A DNA stretch of 64,000 bases from a virus, in the IMG/VR virus record IMGVR_UViG_3300031857_000057, positions 1 through 64,000 of that record. One strand, given 5' to 3'. Numbering within the stretch: the stretch's first letter is position 1; each line of letters starts with the position of its first letter. The position numbers and the translations under genes are program-made. Of this stretch, positions 33,974-44,414 are shown one piece after another. The notes under the pieces were generated by a model that worked only from the letters and a program-made list of their open reading frames with translations, was not told the DNA's origin and made no database searches.

Positions 33974-34902
33974 TGGCATTTTTATTAAATTCTGGAATTG
34001 CTGTATCTCTTAATAATACTCCAACAACTGCAACATATGCGTCTGGCGGAGCTGGAGCAGCAACCACTGTTGTTATATCTGCAGCAAACTCTAATATAAA
34101 AATTGGTCAAAAAATTGCTGGAACTGGACTAGCCGCAAATTCAGTAGTTACTAATATTGCAGGAACAACAATAACATTTTCTCCAGCAGCAACATCGCAG
34201 ATATCTGGAACACTTACATTTAGTACGAACTGGTATCATTTAACTGATCATAATAGAAATGAAATTAATATTAATCCCATAGTTATTGAAAAAGAATCAC
34301 GAATGGCAAATGGAACTTTAAGAAAGTTTGTTGTTAGTAAAAAAGATATTGTTTCAGTATCCTGGGATCTTGTTCCAACATCACATACAAACCATACGGC
34401 ACAAATACAGTCAGGAACTGTTGTTGGAAATACTATTGTTTTTGTAACCTCTGCAGCTCATAATTTTACAACATCTTCATCAATCGTTGTTTCTGGCTTA
34501 TCTCCAAGTCCATTTAATATATCTGGTGTAACACCATCTAGCGTAACATCAACAACGTTTATAGTTCCAAAACCTTCAGCAGCAACAGGGGTATCAACTG
34601 GAACTGGTTTTGCACAAGATGTGACCAAAGTTTCTATAACAACGATAGATGGAAAATATGGTGCGGGATGGATTAATGCATTTTATAATGCAAATCATAA
34701 TATTCCTATCTATGTAAAAGTAACTTCTGCTGATTATACTACTCCATCAAGTGGATCTATGCCATCGGATAGCGCACATACATCGGCATTAACTGGAGAA
34801 AAGATTTATCAAGCCTTTATTACAGGGTTTTCTAAATCAATTAGAAAGAGAACAAGAACGACAGACTATGTAGATATGACTCTAGAGTTTACGGAGATCT
34901 AA
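33973..34902 (+). CDS. Distal tail-type protein with inserted beta repeats
   Basis: 309 residues, TAATG overlap with the tape measure. The N- and C-terminal parts (NWYHLTDHNRNEININPIVI; KIYQAFITGFSKSIRKRTRT; YVDMTLEFTEI) look like a tail-tip beta protein. Between them are two beta inserts: GQKIAGTGLAANSVVTNIAG near 45-65, and TTSSSIVVSGLSPSPFNISG near 165-185, both of a type common in virion proteins. Placed directly after the tape measure, it fits the distal tail protein that starts the tip. Family not firmly recognised. Confidence 0.75.
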   Translation: MAFLLNSGIAVSLNNTPTTATYASGGAGAATTVVISAANSNIKIGQKIAGTGLAANSVVTNIAGTTITFSPAATSQISGTLTFSTNWYHLTDHNRNEININPIVIEKESRMANGTLRKFVVSKKDIVSVSWDLVPTSHTNHTAQIQSGTVVGNTIVFVTSAAHNFTTSSSIVVSGLSPSPFNISGVTPSSVTSTTFIVPKPSAATGVSTGTGFAQDVTKVSITTIDGKYGAGWINAFYNANHNIPIYVKVTSADYTTPSSGSMPSDSAHTSALTGEKIYQAFITGFSKSIRKRTRTTDYVDMTLEFTEI

Positions 34903-37900
34903 TGCTTAGCACTGTTAGTTCATCAATTTTTACTGATTCTAATTCTATTAAAATGACACCAGTGGTGTCTGCTGAATGGAATCAAAATGTTTTTAATCCA
35001 CCGTATGCAACAGTTGCTGGAGATGGAACCTTAAATACTAATTTAACTACATCTGCAACTCTTGTTAATATTACTGGGGCAGATGCAAAACCAGGGTTTA
35101 CAACAAAAAAATATGTAATGACAGCAGATGAAGATACTGTTACGTATACCGTTACTCCTACATCATCAAGCAGTGCATTTAAAGTTATTACTTATATTAA
35201 AACAAACGAAAACTATCCAATCATTGCAAACATATTGGCAAAAGGATCTTTTAGTCAGTTTGGCTCCTCTAGCGTAGAAATTAATTCTTTTGGATGGACT
35301 AAGGTTGAAACATTTATTGGAGGATCTTCGTCATCAGATACTATATCTAGTTTTACGTATACATTTTCTTTTAATAGATTTAGTACTGACGATGATCTTC
35401 CAGAAGTATTTTTTACAGTTCCAGAAGTATATGCTGTAAGTTATTTTAACTATCAATACAATTCTGTATGGCCAACAGACTCTATTTTTACAAACTTTAG
35501 ACCAGGGGAATCATACGTTAATACTGGAAGCTCAAAGTTTTCTTTTCCAAATAACTTTAGACAGGTAACTAAAAATCTTATTGATGGATATGCCTCAGAT
35601 GTATATATGCCAGTAAGCCCAATTATACAAAATCCTAAAACTGTCAATGTTGCTCCACCAGTTCCGTTTTATAAAAATGGATTACTAAGCGATATGAATC
35701 AGTATAAATATTTTGTTTCAGACACTTCTAATAAATCAATAACAGGTCTATACGACAAGGCTGGCATATACACAAATAAGTTAGTTATTAAATTTAATAC
35801 TTTGATGGCTGTTCCAACAATTAATATATACATTGATGGAACAATCATAAATGTAGATGGATCAACATCAATTAACTTAAATACAAATGCTGGTAAAGAA
35901 AATAACGGTATCAGAGAAGATGCAGGCGTACTGGTATTATATTGGACTGGATCTGCATGGACCAGAACAAGATGGTCCTCTATGCCAACATTTAATTCCT
36001 CTGGCGATATTGATAAAATAACAACACTTAATAAAATTCGTGTTACACAAACATCTAATACTGCAAGATCAGCTTTCTCAGCTTACGAGTCTGAATCTTT
36101 AGATTCTGACATAACAAGAATGCAGATAGTTGAACTATCCCCCAGAATTGAAGTTGACTTATCAGATTATATTTTAAGTTTTTCTGTTAAAAAATCTTTA
36201 GATGCAAAAGATACGTATCTTCCAATTTCATCAATTAACTCTGATGATGCATCAATTGTTTTATCTGGCATACCGCTTGGAACAATATCATCATTAGTGC
36301 CCGTATTTTCTAGTCAAAGCAATAGGGCTAATAATATGCTAAGGGGCATGTTTAAAAAGAATATAAAATTTTACATTAATTATTATTTAGAAGATTACTT
36401 TGACAACTCCACAAGATCGCTGGTATCACCAGATACTTTAATTCCAGGTGGTATATTTTATTCTGATAGCTGGGATGAAACTGATGTAACTGAAGTATCA
36501 ATTCAGGCATTTGACGTGGGTAGATATTTACAATCAACTCAGGTAGCGGATTATGTATCAAGCTTGAGAAGCGTAATAGATGTTATATCAAATATGCTAG
36601 ATCTTTCTGGATTTACCGATTATGATTATAACTCTTTGTATGATGTTTGCAACAATAAAAATGTTCCATTAGACCTTGCATACTTTTATGTAAATTCTCA
36701 AGATACAACAATCATAGATGCTTTAAACCAAATATTTCTTCCATATCAGATTGGTGCATTCATTGATGAGTTTGGAGTCATGAAATTTTTAAATCTTGCA
36801 GATATTGTTGGAAATAAAACAGCAAACATTATTATTAATGAAAGCAATATCGCAGATAGTGGATATTCCGTAACAAACAAAGCTAAACCAGGAAAAATAT
36901 CATTAAGGTATCAATCTCCTAAAATTAAAAATTCCGCATCTTTAAATACACTTGAGATAGATCCAAACTCTCCATCATTTATATATACAACTGGTAATGA
37001 AATTGTTTGGGCACAACAAAACTCAGACTCTGTTGGAATGAACTATTTAAATGAAGATATGAATGATACACAAAGTTATTTTGTTATTGATAAGAATGAT
37101 CCACTTGATATATTCCACACATTTAGTATTAATACAAACGGATATGCATTTATAGAAAATGAAATAGTATCTTTTATGTATAAAGAATTTGAGTTTAGTG
37201 ATGAAGTTAATTCTTCTACAGTGTCGGTAAAAAATGAAATTGAGTTTCAGGGAGAACGCAATCGCTTTACTAAAAAATATTTAGTTGGATTAAAGACAAG
37301 TGATGGAACAGAAAAGTTTGAATATAATGCGCTAACAGATTTCACTGGACGTATTACCAATATCCAACGTGGAATGTTTGGAACTAAGGTCGCTCCACAT
37401 ACAGTTTTAACATCTGCCAATGCTTCTAGTAAAGCAATTACTTGTAAAAATATATCTAATATATATGAAATTGTTGGAGACGGAACATATAGTGCTGCTA
37501 CAGATAATCAATTTAAGGCAACAACAACAAATTCTGGTAAGGTAATATTTTATCCTACAACTGAAAGAAGCACTGTCATTACAGAATCTGGAACAGAATA
37601 TTATAAAACATATTCTACAAAGTTTAACTTTGAAAATAATTTAGAACTAGTATCTGGAGGATTATTCTTTAATGCTGGTGTTGGGCAATCAAATGCCTTT
37701 AATGGTACATTTTTTATAGAACTTGTTAGATATAATACTTTGCAAAAAGATGGGGTAACGTGGAACAATCCACCAGTATATAAATATCTTATTGTTGTAT
37801 ATAATGTAGTTGCTGAGCAAAATAATGTTATTGCATATGCAGATGTTACAACTGAGGCCTTATCAATTATTAATAATTTTGAAAAGGTTTTAGAAAAAGA

Positions 37901-39038
37901 AGTAACGGAGGCTGGAGTATCATATACAGCAGTTTCAGATCCAAGATATTCATCGTTTAACCTAAGAGCTACAACATATAAATCTAATGAGGGTGATGGA
38001 GAGGTTGAAGAAGGCACAACAAATCTATTATCAATATTTTTAAATAACATTGAAATTGGAAACTGGGAAGTTCCAGTTGCTGGTGTTGGAGTTACCTGGA
38101 TCCCAATAGATTTAAATCCAGAAACTGGATTACCTAAAAAGATTAGTTTTGAAACAGATCTATCTTCAGGAAATATTTTTGGTGGATTTATATCAACAGA
38201 CCCAGTATTTATAGACGGTATAACATACCCATCTCAATCTGGAACTGTTGCAGGATCAATTAGAGAAATATACGCAACGCACAAAAGCTTAAAAGAAAGA
38301 AGCGTTAATTATTATTTTCAAGATAGAGAATTTTTAAATGGCATGGTACAAGGACAAAATATATTTTCTAGATCTAAGTCCTACATGATGCAAACTAAAC
38401 CAGAGATAGTTGGAATTAATTCATACGATATTCAATACACAAGCCCTGCTGCGGTTTCTGTAGATGTTTGGCCCATCAAGTATCTATTAAAGTACATACC
38501 TGGAACAGAAATCGTTGACCAACAATATGTTCAAAAAAAGAAAGTTGATGAATATGCTTTGTCATATTCTACTATTATGAATACTGGATTTAGAGCAAAG
38601 TTTGCGATTGCAAACAATTCAACCCATATGGTATATTTGAAGAAAGACCCTACAGAAACTATTCAGGGAACCTCAGTGCTTAATCTTTGGACACAAGAAG
38701 TTATTGCACCATCTGACCCAGAAATTATAGAAAAGGTATTAGATCCAGCAAACATATCTGAAACAATTCAACTAGACTCAAATTGGATTCAGTCAAAAGA
38801 ATCTGCAAATAAACTAGTTAATATGATAGCAAGATCAATTGATATTTTTTCACAAGACATAACTGTAAGCATTTTTGGAAATCCCTTAATTCAGGTTGGA
38901 GATGTTGTTCAACTTAGCTATAATTTAAGCGGTATTAGTGATCAAAAATATCTAGTTCATTCTGTATCTCATAGCTTTGATGGTGGTTTAAACACTACTA
39001 TTGTCTTAAATACTGTTGATAAAGGTGTGAGTGTTTAG
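34902..39038 (+). CDS. Large tail-tip hub protein
   Basis: 1378 residues, start overlapping the previous stop (TAATG). The C-terminal 130 residues (WIQSKESANKLVNMIARSID, then NPLIQVGDVVQLSYNLSGI and YLVHSVSHSFDGGL) are the hub barrel pattern found in tail-tip and gp27-like proteins. The middle contains IDEFGVMKFLNLADIV and KPGKISLRYQSPKIK, also typical of hub domains, and residues 30-330 contain Ig-like and carbohydrate-binding-like beta domains. It likely forms the base to which fibres attach. No peptidase or lysozyme motif was recognised. Confidence 0.82.
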   Translation: MLSTVSSSIFTDSNSIKMTPVVSAEWNQNVFNPPYATVAGDGTLNTNLTTSATLVNITGADAKPGFTTKKYVMTADEDTVTYTVTPTSSSSAFKVITYIKTNENYPIIANILAKGSFSQFGSSSVEINSFGWTKVETFIGGSSSSDTISSFTYTFSFNRFSTDDDLPEVFFTVPEVYAVSYFNYQYNSVWPTDSIFTNFRPGESYVNTGSSKFSFPNNFRQVTKNLIDGYASDVYMPVSPIIQNPKTVNVAPPVPFYKNGLLSDMNQYKYFVSDTSNKSITGLYDKAGIYTNKLVIKFNTLMAVPTINIYIDGTIINVDGSTSINLNTNAGKENNGIREDAGVLVLYWTGSAWTRTRWSSMPTFNSSGDIDKITTLNKIRVTQTSNTARSAFSAYESESLDSDITRMQIVELSPRIEVDLSDYILSFSVKKSLDAKDTYLPISSINSDDASIVLSGIPLGTISSLVPVFSSQSNRANNMLRGMFKKNIKFYINYYLEDYFDNSTRSLVSPDTLIPGGIFYSDSWDETDVTEVSIQAFDVGRYLQSTQVADYVSSLRSVIDVISNMLDLSGFTDYDYNSLYDVCNNKNVPLDLAYFYVNSQDTTIIDALNQIFLPYQIGAFIDEFGVMKFLNLADIVGNKTANIIINESNIADSGYSVTNKAKPGKISLRYQSPKIKNSASLNTLEIDPNSPSFIYTTGNEIVWAQQNSDSVGMNYLNEDMNDTQSYFVIDKNDPLDIFHTFSINTNGYAFIENEIVSFMYKEFEFSDEVNSSTVSVKNEIEFQGERNRFTKKYLVGLKTSDGTEKFEYNALTDFTGRITNIQRGMFGTKVAPHTVLTSANASSKAITCKNISNIYEIVGDGTYSAATDNQFKATTTNSGKVIFYPTTERSTVITESGTEYYKTYSTKFNFENNLELVSGGLFFNAGVGQSNAFNGTFFIELVRYNTLQKDGVTWNNPPVYKYLIVVYNVVAEQNNVIAYADVTTEALSIINNFEKVLEKEVTEAGVSYTAVSDPRYSSFNLRATTYKSNEGDGEVEEGTTNLLSIFLNNIEIGNWEVPVAGVGVTWIPIDLNPETGLPKKISFETDLSSGNIFGGFISTDPVFIDGITYPSQSGTVAGSIREIYATHKSLKERSVNYYFQDREFLNGMVQGQNIFSRSKSYMMQTKPEIVGINSYDIQYTSPAAVSVDVWPIKYLLKYIPGTEIVDQQYVQKKKVDEYALSYSTIMNTGFRAKFAIANNSTHMVYLKKDPTETIQGTSVLNLWTQEVIAPSDPEIIEKVLDPANISETIQLDSNWIQSKESANKLVNMIARSIDIFSQDITVSIFGNPLIQVGDVVQLSYNLSGISDQKYLVHSVSHSFDGGLNTTIVLNTVDKGVSV

Positions 39039-39049
39039 GCTTGGCCTAA

Positions 39050-39058
39050 TGATATAAT
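39050..39058 (+). promoter_or_regulatory. Extended -10 promoter of the right fibre block
   Basis: TGATATAAT between the hub gene and the ATG at 39078, followed by AAAGGAG as ribosome site. A 6-bp inverted repeat just upstream (TTAGGC/GCCTAA, 39035-39049) overlaps the hub stop codon. Confidence 0.65.
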
Positions 39059-39077
39059 TATGTATAAAGGAGAATAA

Positions 39078-39563
39078 ATGGCATATGTAAAAATCTCAGA
39101 TCCAGCTATTATAGATTTGGCAGGAGTTCAACAAATTATTAATGTTGTTAATCAACATAGTGATTATTTAAATGTTCTTATTAACAAGCTTGGTGTAGCC
39201 TATACCCCTGACTGGACAGATGGGGATGAAGTTGATGCAGTAAATGATCTTGCAACTACCACAATTAAATATGGTAAAAGAAAAATACGAGATGATGACG
39301 AAGATACCACACCAAATGGCAAAAAGTTTTATGCAAGAAGCGTAACATTTAGTGCTGGCACATCTTTTTCTCAGCCACCATTTGTTGTTGCTACTGTAGA
39401 TAATTCAGATCACGCTTCTAATACACAGTTAGATTTCGTTGTCTCTGTTCATGATGTAACAACTGGTGGATTTACAATTAGACTTATGAGAGCTGGAGCA
39501 CAAGGAACACAAGTTCTTGATGAGGATATTCTTGTAAAATGGATTGCTATCGGTCCAAGATAA
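39078..39563 (+). CDS. Tail protein with H-type lectin-like domain
   Basis: 161 residues, ribosome site AAAGGAG. The N-terminal 60 residues are a helix (IINVVNQHSDYLNVLINKLG) probably used for attachment. The rest, VTFSAGTSFSQPPFVVATVD, then DFVVSVHDVTTGGFTIRLMR and VKWIAIGPR, follows the pattern of H-type lectin domains, which bind sugars such as GalNAc as trimers or hexamers. A role in host-surface binding at the tail tip is likely. The lectin call is by pattern. Confidence 0.75.
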   Translation: MAYVKISDPAIIDLAGVQQIINVVNQHSDYLNVLINKLGVAYTPDWTDGDEVDAVNDLATTTIKYGKRKIRDDDEDTTPNGKKFYARSVTFSAGTSFSQPPFVVATVDNSDHASNTQLDFVVSVHDVTTGGFTIRLMRAGAQGTQVLDEDILVKWIAIGPR

Positions 39564-39575
39564 CGGAACAGGACA

Positions 39576-41912
39576 ATGGCAAAAGCAAAATATAACTCTC
39601 CATTTACTGTTGGTAAAAGACAGACGTTATATCTTGATGCAGATGATCCAAGAGTAGAGGGATTTGAAGCAGGCATATCAGCTTCAAGGGCAGGTGCAGA
39701 AATTGTTATTGTTAATCCAGGTAATGCTGGATTATTAGTTGGATCTGCAGCATCTGCTAGTCCTAAAAGATATCCATCCTCTGCATCTAACCCAAAAGCA
39801 TCAGAAGGAAAAACTCCAACAGATATAAGTAATTTATCTGCTGAATGGCAAACAATATCTGGAGAGCCAGCATTAGTTTTTTCATTTGATATAGATTTAA
39901 CAAGTCCAGACAATGATGATGTTGATGCTTTTATATATACTCTAAATACTGGATCTGGAATAACTCCTCCAATATCTTTTACAAAATTAAATAAAACTTC
40001 TGACGCACAAGAACTTATATTTTATTATTCAGACAATATAAAGTTTTTTGGTATTTTTCAAACAACATTTACTGAATTTAAAGTAAGATCTCGTGATAAA
40101 AGTGGTAATGTTGGGCCAGAAGCAACGCTAACCGTTATTCCATCATATGAAAATGATTTGCCAGCACCAAGCATTACTGTTACATCAATAGCGCAAGGAT
40201 ATTCTGTAGATTGGAATCCAATTGTAGAGTTATATAATTATATATCAGTAGAAGAGGTTATATCTAATGCATCAACTGATCCAGCAGCTGGATATGAGCA
40301 GGCATATTTAAATAGTATAAAACCAGCAGTAATCACAACTCCAACACTAGAGGCAAGATGGGTTAGAGCAAGATTTACAGATAAAGCTGGTACATATGGA
40401 CCATATTCAACAGCATACAAAGTAACACCTACTAATCCAGTTAGTGCAGACAACATTCCACCAGATGCTCCAGCTTCAGGATCAGTAACCGCTGGTATTG
40501 ATAATTCCACTGGCGCTACTATTGGATTTAATGCCTACGTTGACATATCCTGGTCAGCGGTATCCGATGCCACCTTAAAAGGATATAGGATTAGATTTAG
40601 AGAAGACGGAACTAGTAATCCATATTCGTATGTAGATTCACCAGGAACTGGAACATCTTTTAGATTAAACGGCTTATCTATAGGAACAACATATCAAATA
40701 GGAATTGCTTCATATGATGAATTTAATAATACATCTTCTGCCTACACCTCTATAGGAACAGCAATAGCAAATGGAACTCCTTTCATAGGAAAAAATGTAA
40801 CAACTGTCGGCTATTTTGGAGCCTCAGCTACTGGAGATACTGGAACATTTAAGTTTGGATACGGAGTACAGGACAGCGGTGGAACAAAACGAGGACTAGT
40901 ATTTAATTCAAATAACTACTGGTACATAGATTCAGCACAATCAGCATTATTTAAACTAGGCGGAGATACAAATAACTATATACAATGGGATGGAACAACA
41001 TTTATTATTCAAGGTGACCTTAGAGCACAAAAGGGTCAATTTGATGGCAATGTTGAAATAAAGTCTGGTGGATCATTATACTCTGGAAATGTTATTGCTG
41101 GAAGTTTATCTGGTGCTGGATTTATTTTAAATACTAGTGGTTTAACTTTTAATTCTTCTTCTGTAAATGGCATAACAACTATTAATGGGTCAACAGGTCT
41201 TTTGACTACAAAATCTGCCAATATTGGTGGATGGGATGTAACTGCTAATACAATAACAAATACAAGCGGTAGTGGTGTGGTTACTCTTGATTCTACAAAT
41301 GCACAAATAAGATTAACAAGCGTTAACTATACAGCAGGTATAGCAACACCCAATACAAATTCTACATCTGATATTGTATTTTGGGCAGGTGGAGCAAGAA
41401 GTACCGCAGCAGCATTTTATGTTACCGCAAACGGTATATTAAATGCAAATGGAGCCATATTGCAAGGTAGATTAACTACTGGGGCATCTCAGGGTGGGGC
41501 AGAGATGAAGTTTGGAACCAGTGTTGGTGCTAATGGCGAAGATGGATTATATATAAACTCTGCAAATTATTGGTATTCAAATGCAGAGTTTAGCATTGGT
41601 GGAGGTATTTTAAACGGCACTCATGATTCCGTAATAATAGACTTGTTCAATGGTAACGCTAGTTTCTATATGGTACAAATGCCAACATCGGATGATGACA
41701 GTTGGGCAGGAGATCCAACTATTACAAAAAGAACATCAGATGATAAACTTGTTCAGGGCAGAAGGTTTATTTATCTTTCCACGATTACTGGAAGCACAAC
41801 ACCAACAAATCCTACGGGATGGAACAATACAACAAAAACAGGAACAATTACAGATAGCAATGGTACATCACGCAGCGTCAAGGCTGGTGATATACTAATG
41901 ATTCAGGAATAA
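39576..41912 (+). CDS. Tail-fibre protein with fibronectin III domain
   Basis: 778 residues. After an Ala/Ser-rich N-terminus come two Ig-like or FN3 domains, the second clear at about 290-400 (YVDISWSAVSDATLKGYRIR, SIGTTYQIGIASYDEFNN). The C-terminal half is a right-handed beta or fibre region with short repeats such as GSLYSGNVIAGSLSGAGF, LTTKSANIGGWDVTAN and ILNANGAILQGRL, common in siphovirus fibres. It lies between the lectin-like and Cys-rich genes and probably forms a side or central fibre. Confidence 0.82.
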   Translation: MAKAKYNSPFTVGKRQTLYLDADDPRVEGFEAGISASRAGAEIVIVNPGNAGLLVGSAASASPKRYPSSASNPKASEGKTPTDISNLSAEWQTISGEPALVFSFDIDLTSPDNDDVDAFIYTLNTGSGITPPISFTKLNKTSDAQELIFYYSDNIKFFGIFQTTFTEFKVRSRDKSGNVGPEATLTVIPSYENDLPAPSITVTSIAQGYSVDWNPIVELYNYISVEEVISNASTDPAAGYEQAYLNSIKPAVITTPTLEARWVRARFTDKAGTYGPYSTAYKVTPTNPVSADNIPPDAPASGSVTAGIDNSTGATIGFNAYVDISWSAVSDATLKGYRIRFREDGTSNPYSYVDSPGTGTSFRLNGLSIGTTYQIGIASYDEFNNTSSAYTSIGTAIANGTPFIGKNVTTVGYFGASATGDTGTFKFGYGVQDSGGTKRGLVFNSNNYWYIDSAQSALFKLGGDTNNYIQWDGTTFIIQGDLRAQKGQFDGNVEIKSGGSLYSGNVIAGSLSGAGFILNTSGLTFNSSSVNGITTINGSTGLLTTKSANIGGWDVTANTITNTSGSGVVTLDSTNAQIRLTSVNYTAGIATPNTNSTSDIVFWAGGARSTAAAFYVTANGILNANGAILQGRLTTGASQGGAEMKFGTSVGANGEDGLYINSANYWYSNAEFSIGGGILNGTHDSVIIDLFNGNASFYMVQMPTSDDDSWAGDPTITKRTSDDKLVQGRRFIYLSTITGSTTPTNPTGWNNTTKTGTITDSNGTSRSVKAGDILMIQE

Positions 41913-41915
41913 ACA

Positions 41916-44396
41916 ATGCCAATTTACAGACTTAATTCTTCTGGACAGTGGAAGAAGTTCTCAAGCCTTTACCGTCTAAACAACTCTGGTGTTTGGAAAA
42001 GATTTTCTGCATGGTATAGGCTAAACTCATCTGGTATTTGGAAAAAATTATTTTCTTCAGAAGAAGGGCCGAGCATAGCTCAACAAGTTGAAATATCTCA
42101 ATCAACAAATTCAACTACTGGACTAGTTACATTAACTGGAACAAATTATCATTGGACAAATTCAACTTCACTTACTTATTATTTTCAATGGTATAACTCA
42201 GGTAGTTGGCAAACGATAGATGTTGGATCAATAACAAATCCAGCATCAGGATCTTCTAATACTAAAACCTATGTAGTTCAGTCATATGACACTAGCACAA
42301 ATTCAGATAATTTATATAGATTCAGGGTTGTAGCTACAAATATTGTATTAACTAGCAGCTCTATAAGTAACACAACAACCATTAGTACTCCAAGGGATGT
42401 TATAAATGTAACCGCTTCACAAGTCGGAACAGATCTTCAAGCTAGTGTTTCATTTACGGTTGGATCATACACTGGTAGTGTAATAATTAAAAGATATAAA
42501 TATAGTGGGGGAACTTTACAAAGTACCACTGAATTTTATAAAACAACGGCTAGCCCAACAACAATAACACTTGATGAATACGGCAAACAATATAGATTTT
42601 CTGTTACACCATATACTGGCAATATTGTTTCTGGAAATGTTACTGGGTACCCTGGTAATGAAAGTTCATTAACAACTCAGTTTACGTCTAATTTTCCACC
42701 AACTCCAATACAAACTTCTAGCCCAACATTATCAAGTACTGGAAACGTTGTAATTGGAACTACTCTTACTGCAAACAGAGGAACTTATCAAAATAATACT
42801 ATATTTGATGGTAATCCAGATCTTGCAATACAAACACGAGTTTACGGGTGGGTATTTCCTGGCCCCACACTAACAAATGGAACTACAACAGCTCCGCCTA
42901 CACCAGACACAACATCTGGCGGTACACAGTCATTGCTTACTACACAACTTATGGTTAATTATACGTTCTATGCAGTTGATATAGTTATAGCAGCAGATGG
43001 TGCATCTACATACTATTATTATAGTGATTTAAATGCTCGTGCCTTCATCCCATCATTTTCAGACAACTTTAATAGACTTGCTGGAACTGGATCTCAAGGT
43101 CTTGGACAAACCAGCACTGGCAGTTGGTACTGGTCAACCAATGGCGGATTGTATGGACCACAAACACCGTCAATAAATACTAACAACTTTTCTTGGCAAT
43201 TAGATACAGAAGAAATATCTGGAAGGCAGGCCGTTGTTACTTACACCAATCCTTCTGTTGGAAATAGCGCAACTAATTATCCACTTAAAACTATAAATGT
43301 TGGAGATTCTAATGTTGCCTTAAAGGTATCTGTTTCTGATGGTGGCGGTGGGCCTGGCCTAGCTTTTTGGGTTACAAGTGCTGGCTCTTGGTGGGCAGTA
43401 GCACCAGATTATTCTAGCAGTAGCTCTACATCGTATTCATGCAATACCCCAGTAACTTCGTATTCTTGTTATACTCCAGTATCAGTAACTAGCTACACAT
43501 GTAATACTCCACAAACTATAACTACTTATGGTTGCGGCGGCAGCGCCTCCACTTCATTTTGTCCAGATGATTTTACTACAGAATATAATGCATTTACAGT
43601 AGGTAGAAGATGTAGTGGATGCTCAAGCACAACATCATATTCGTATTCTTGCGGAACAGATCAATATGTTTCAAACGATCCTGGAACAGTTGTTGCTTGT
43701 AATTCGCCATCACATAATGGGCAACCATGCTATAAGCTGTTTGTTGGAGAGTTTGGAATTCAGTGGATAGTAAGATATTGTAGTGTTAGTTCTACAACAA
43801 GTTATTCTTATTCAACAGTTAACTCAAGCACAACAAGTGGATGTACTGGTGGTCCAATTTCAACCGATGCATCTGGAACTGGTTGTGGAGGATGCACAGT
43901 GTCAAGTTCAACAGTTACTACGTGTACTGGTGGTCCAATAGGAACTAATTCAAGCGGATCTGGTTGTGGTGGATGTGGAGTTTCTTCTTCAACATCTTGC
44001 AGTGGAGGCCCAATATCAACAGATTCCAGCGGTTCTGGCTGTGGAGGATGTTCAGTTTCTTCTTCAACCACTGTAACATATACAAGTACAATTAAAATAT
44101 TATCTTCAGTTGGTAGTACTGTAACAAGTCAATACAGTCAAACAGTAGCCACTAGCAATTCTGCCTTTATTCCAATATATGGACTATCAGTTGAAACATC
44201 TAATAATACTATTACAGCAAAGGCATATTCAAATACAGCGGTTACAAATCAACTAGGATCAACTTTAACCGCTACCCCATCTAGTCCAACAAAATCCATT
44301 GCTGGTGATTCTGCTGTTGGTATAATTAATACTCCAACGGTAGCTAATAGAATAACTGGCAATAGACTTGACGATTTCGTGTATACTAATGTATAA
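41916..44396 (+). CDS. Large adhesin-like tail protein with Cys-rich region
   Basis: 826 residues. The first 45 residues carry three copies of YRLNxSGxWKKFS (41916-42050), an N-terminal anchor seen in fibre-like proteins. Ig-like beta domains follow, then a jelly-roll type domain (SDNFNRLAGTGSQGLGQTS; LAFWVTSAGSWWAVAP, about 383-495). Residues about 507-718 contain 20 cysteines, including three copies of CxGGPIxTxSSGxGCGGCxVSSS. The end is again beta-rich. Cysteine-rich repeats are unusual in siphovirus fibres, because the proteins assemble in the reducing cytoplasm; metal binding or later disulphide bonding are possible. Last gene of the tail operon. Confidence 0.83.
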   Translation: MPIYRLNSSGQWKKFSSLYRLNNSGVWKRFSAWYRLNSSGIWKKLFSSEEGPSIAQQVEISQSTNSTTGLVTLTGTNYHWTNSTSLTYYFQWYNSGSWQTIDVGSITNPASGSSNTKTYVVQSYDTSTNSDNLYRFRVVATNIVLTSSSISNTTTISTPRDVINVTASQVGTDLQASVSFTVGSYTGSVIIKRYKYSGGTLQSTTEFYKTTASPTTITLDEYGKQYRFSVTPYTGNIVSGNVTGYPGNESSLTTQFTSNFPPTPIQTSSPTLSSTGNVVIGTTLTANRGTYQNNTIFDGNPDLAIQTRVYGWVFPGPTLTNGTTTAPPTPDTTSGGTQSLLTTQLMVNYTFYAVDIVIAADGASTYYYYSDLNARAFIPSFSDNFNRLAGTGSQGLGQTSTGSWYWSTNGGLYGPQTPSINTNNFSWQLDTEEISGRQAVVTYTNPSVGNSATNYPLKTINVGDSNVALKVSVSDGGGGPGLAFWVTSAGSWWAVAPDYSSSSSTSYSCNTPVTSYSCYTPVSVTSYTCNTPQTITTYGCGGSASTSFCPDDFTTEYNAFTVGRRCSGCSSTTSYSYSCGTDQYVSNDPGTVVACNSPSHNGQPCYKLFVGEFGIQWIVRYCSVSSTTSYSYSTVNSSTTSGCTGGPISTDASGTGCGGCTVSSSTVTTCTGGPIGTNSSGSGCGGCGVSSSTSCSGGPISTDSSGSGCGGCSVSSSTTVTYTSTIKILSSVGSTVTSQYSQTVATSNSAFIPIYGLSVETSNNTITAKAYSNTAVTNQLGSTLTATPSSPTKSIAGDSAVGIINTPTVANRITGNRLDDFVYTNV
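43842..44070 (+). repeat. Three tandem Cys-rich repeats
   Basis: Copies begin at 43842, 43923 and 43998, each encoding about 25 residues near CxGGPIxTxSSGxGCGGCxVSSS. DNA identity between copies is high, which suggests recent tandem duplication. Upstream, a looser SYxCxTP motif recurs at about 43436-43520. Confidence 0.8.
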
Positions 44397-44397
44397 T
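44368..44397 (+). promoter_or_regulatory. Promoter of the accessory/replication block
   Basis: TTGACG (44368-44373), 18-base spacer, TATAAT (44392-44397), placed in the last codons of the adhesin gene. The ATG at 44415 follows AAAAAGGAG. A TATACT (44382-44387) ten bases upstream may be an alternative -10. Confidence 0.72.
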
Positions 44398-44414
44398 AGA
44401 AAAAAGGAGAAAAC

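Noticed and set aside
37601-38050. Antisense open frame of 149 codons inside the hub gene
   Set aside because: No promoter, ribosome site or recognisable protein pattern; it lies wholly inside a well supported gene.
39035-39049. TTAGGC/GCCTAA hairpin as the terminator of the hub gene
   Set aside because: The stem has only six pairs with a 3-base loop and no U tract follows; it also overlaps the stop codon.
41888-41896. TGATATACT before the adhesin gene as a promoter
   Set aside because: It falls in the last codons of the preceding fibre gene and only four bases separate the two genes, so coding constraint explains it as well. Left uncalled.
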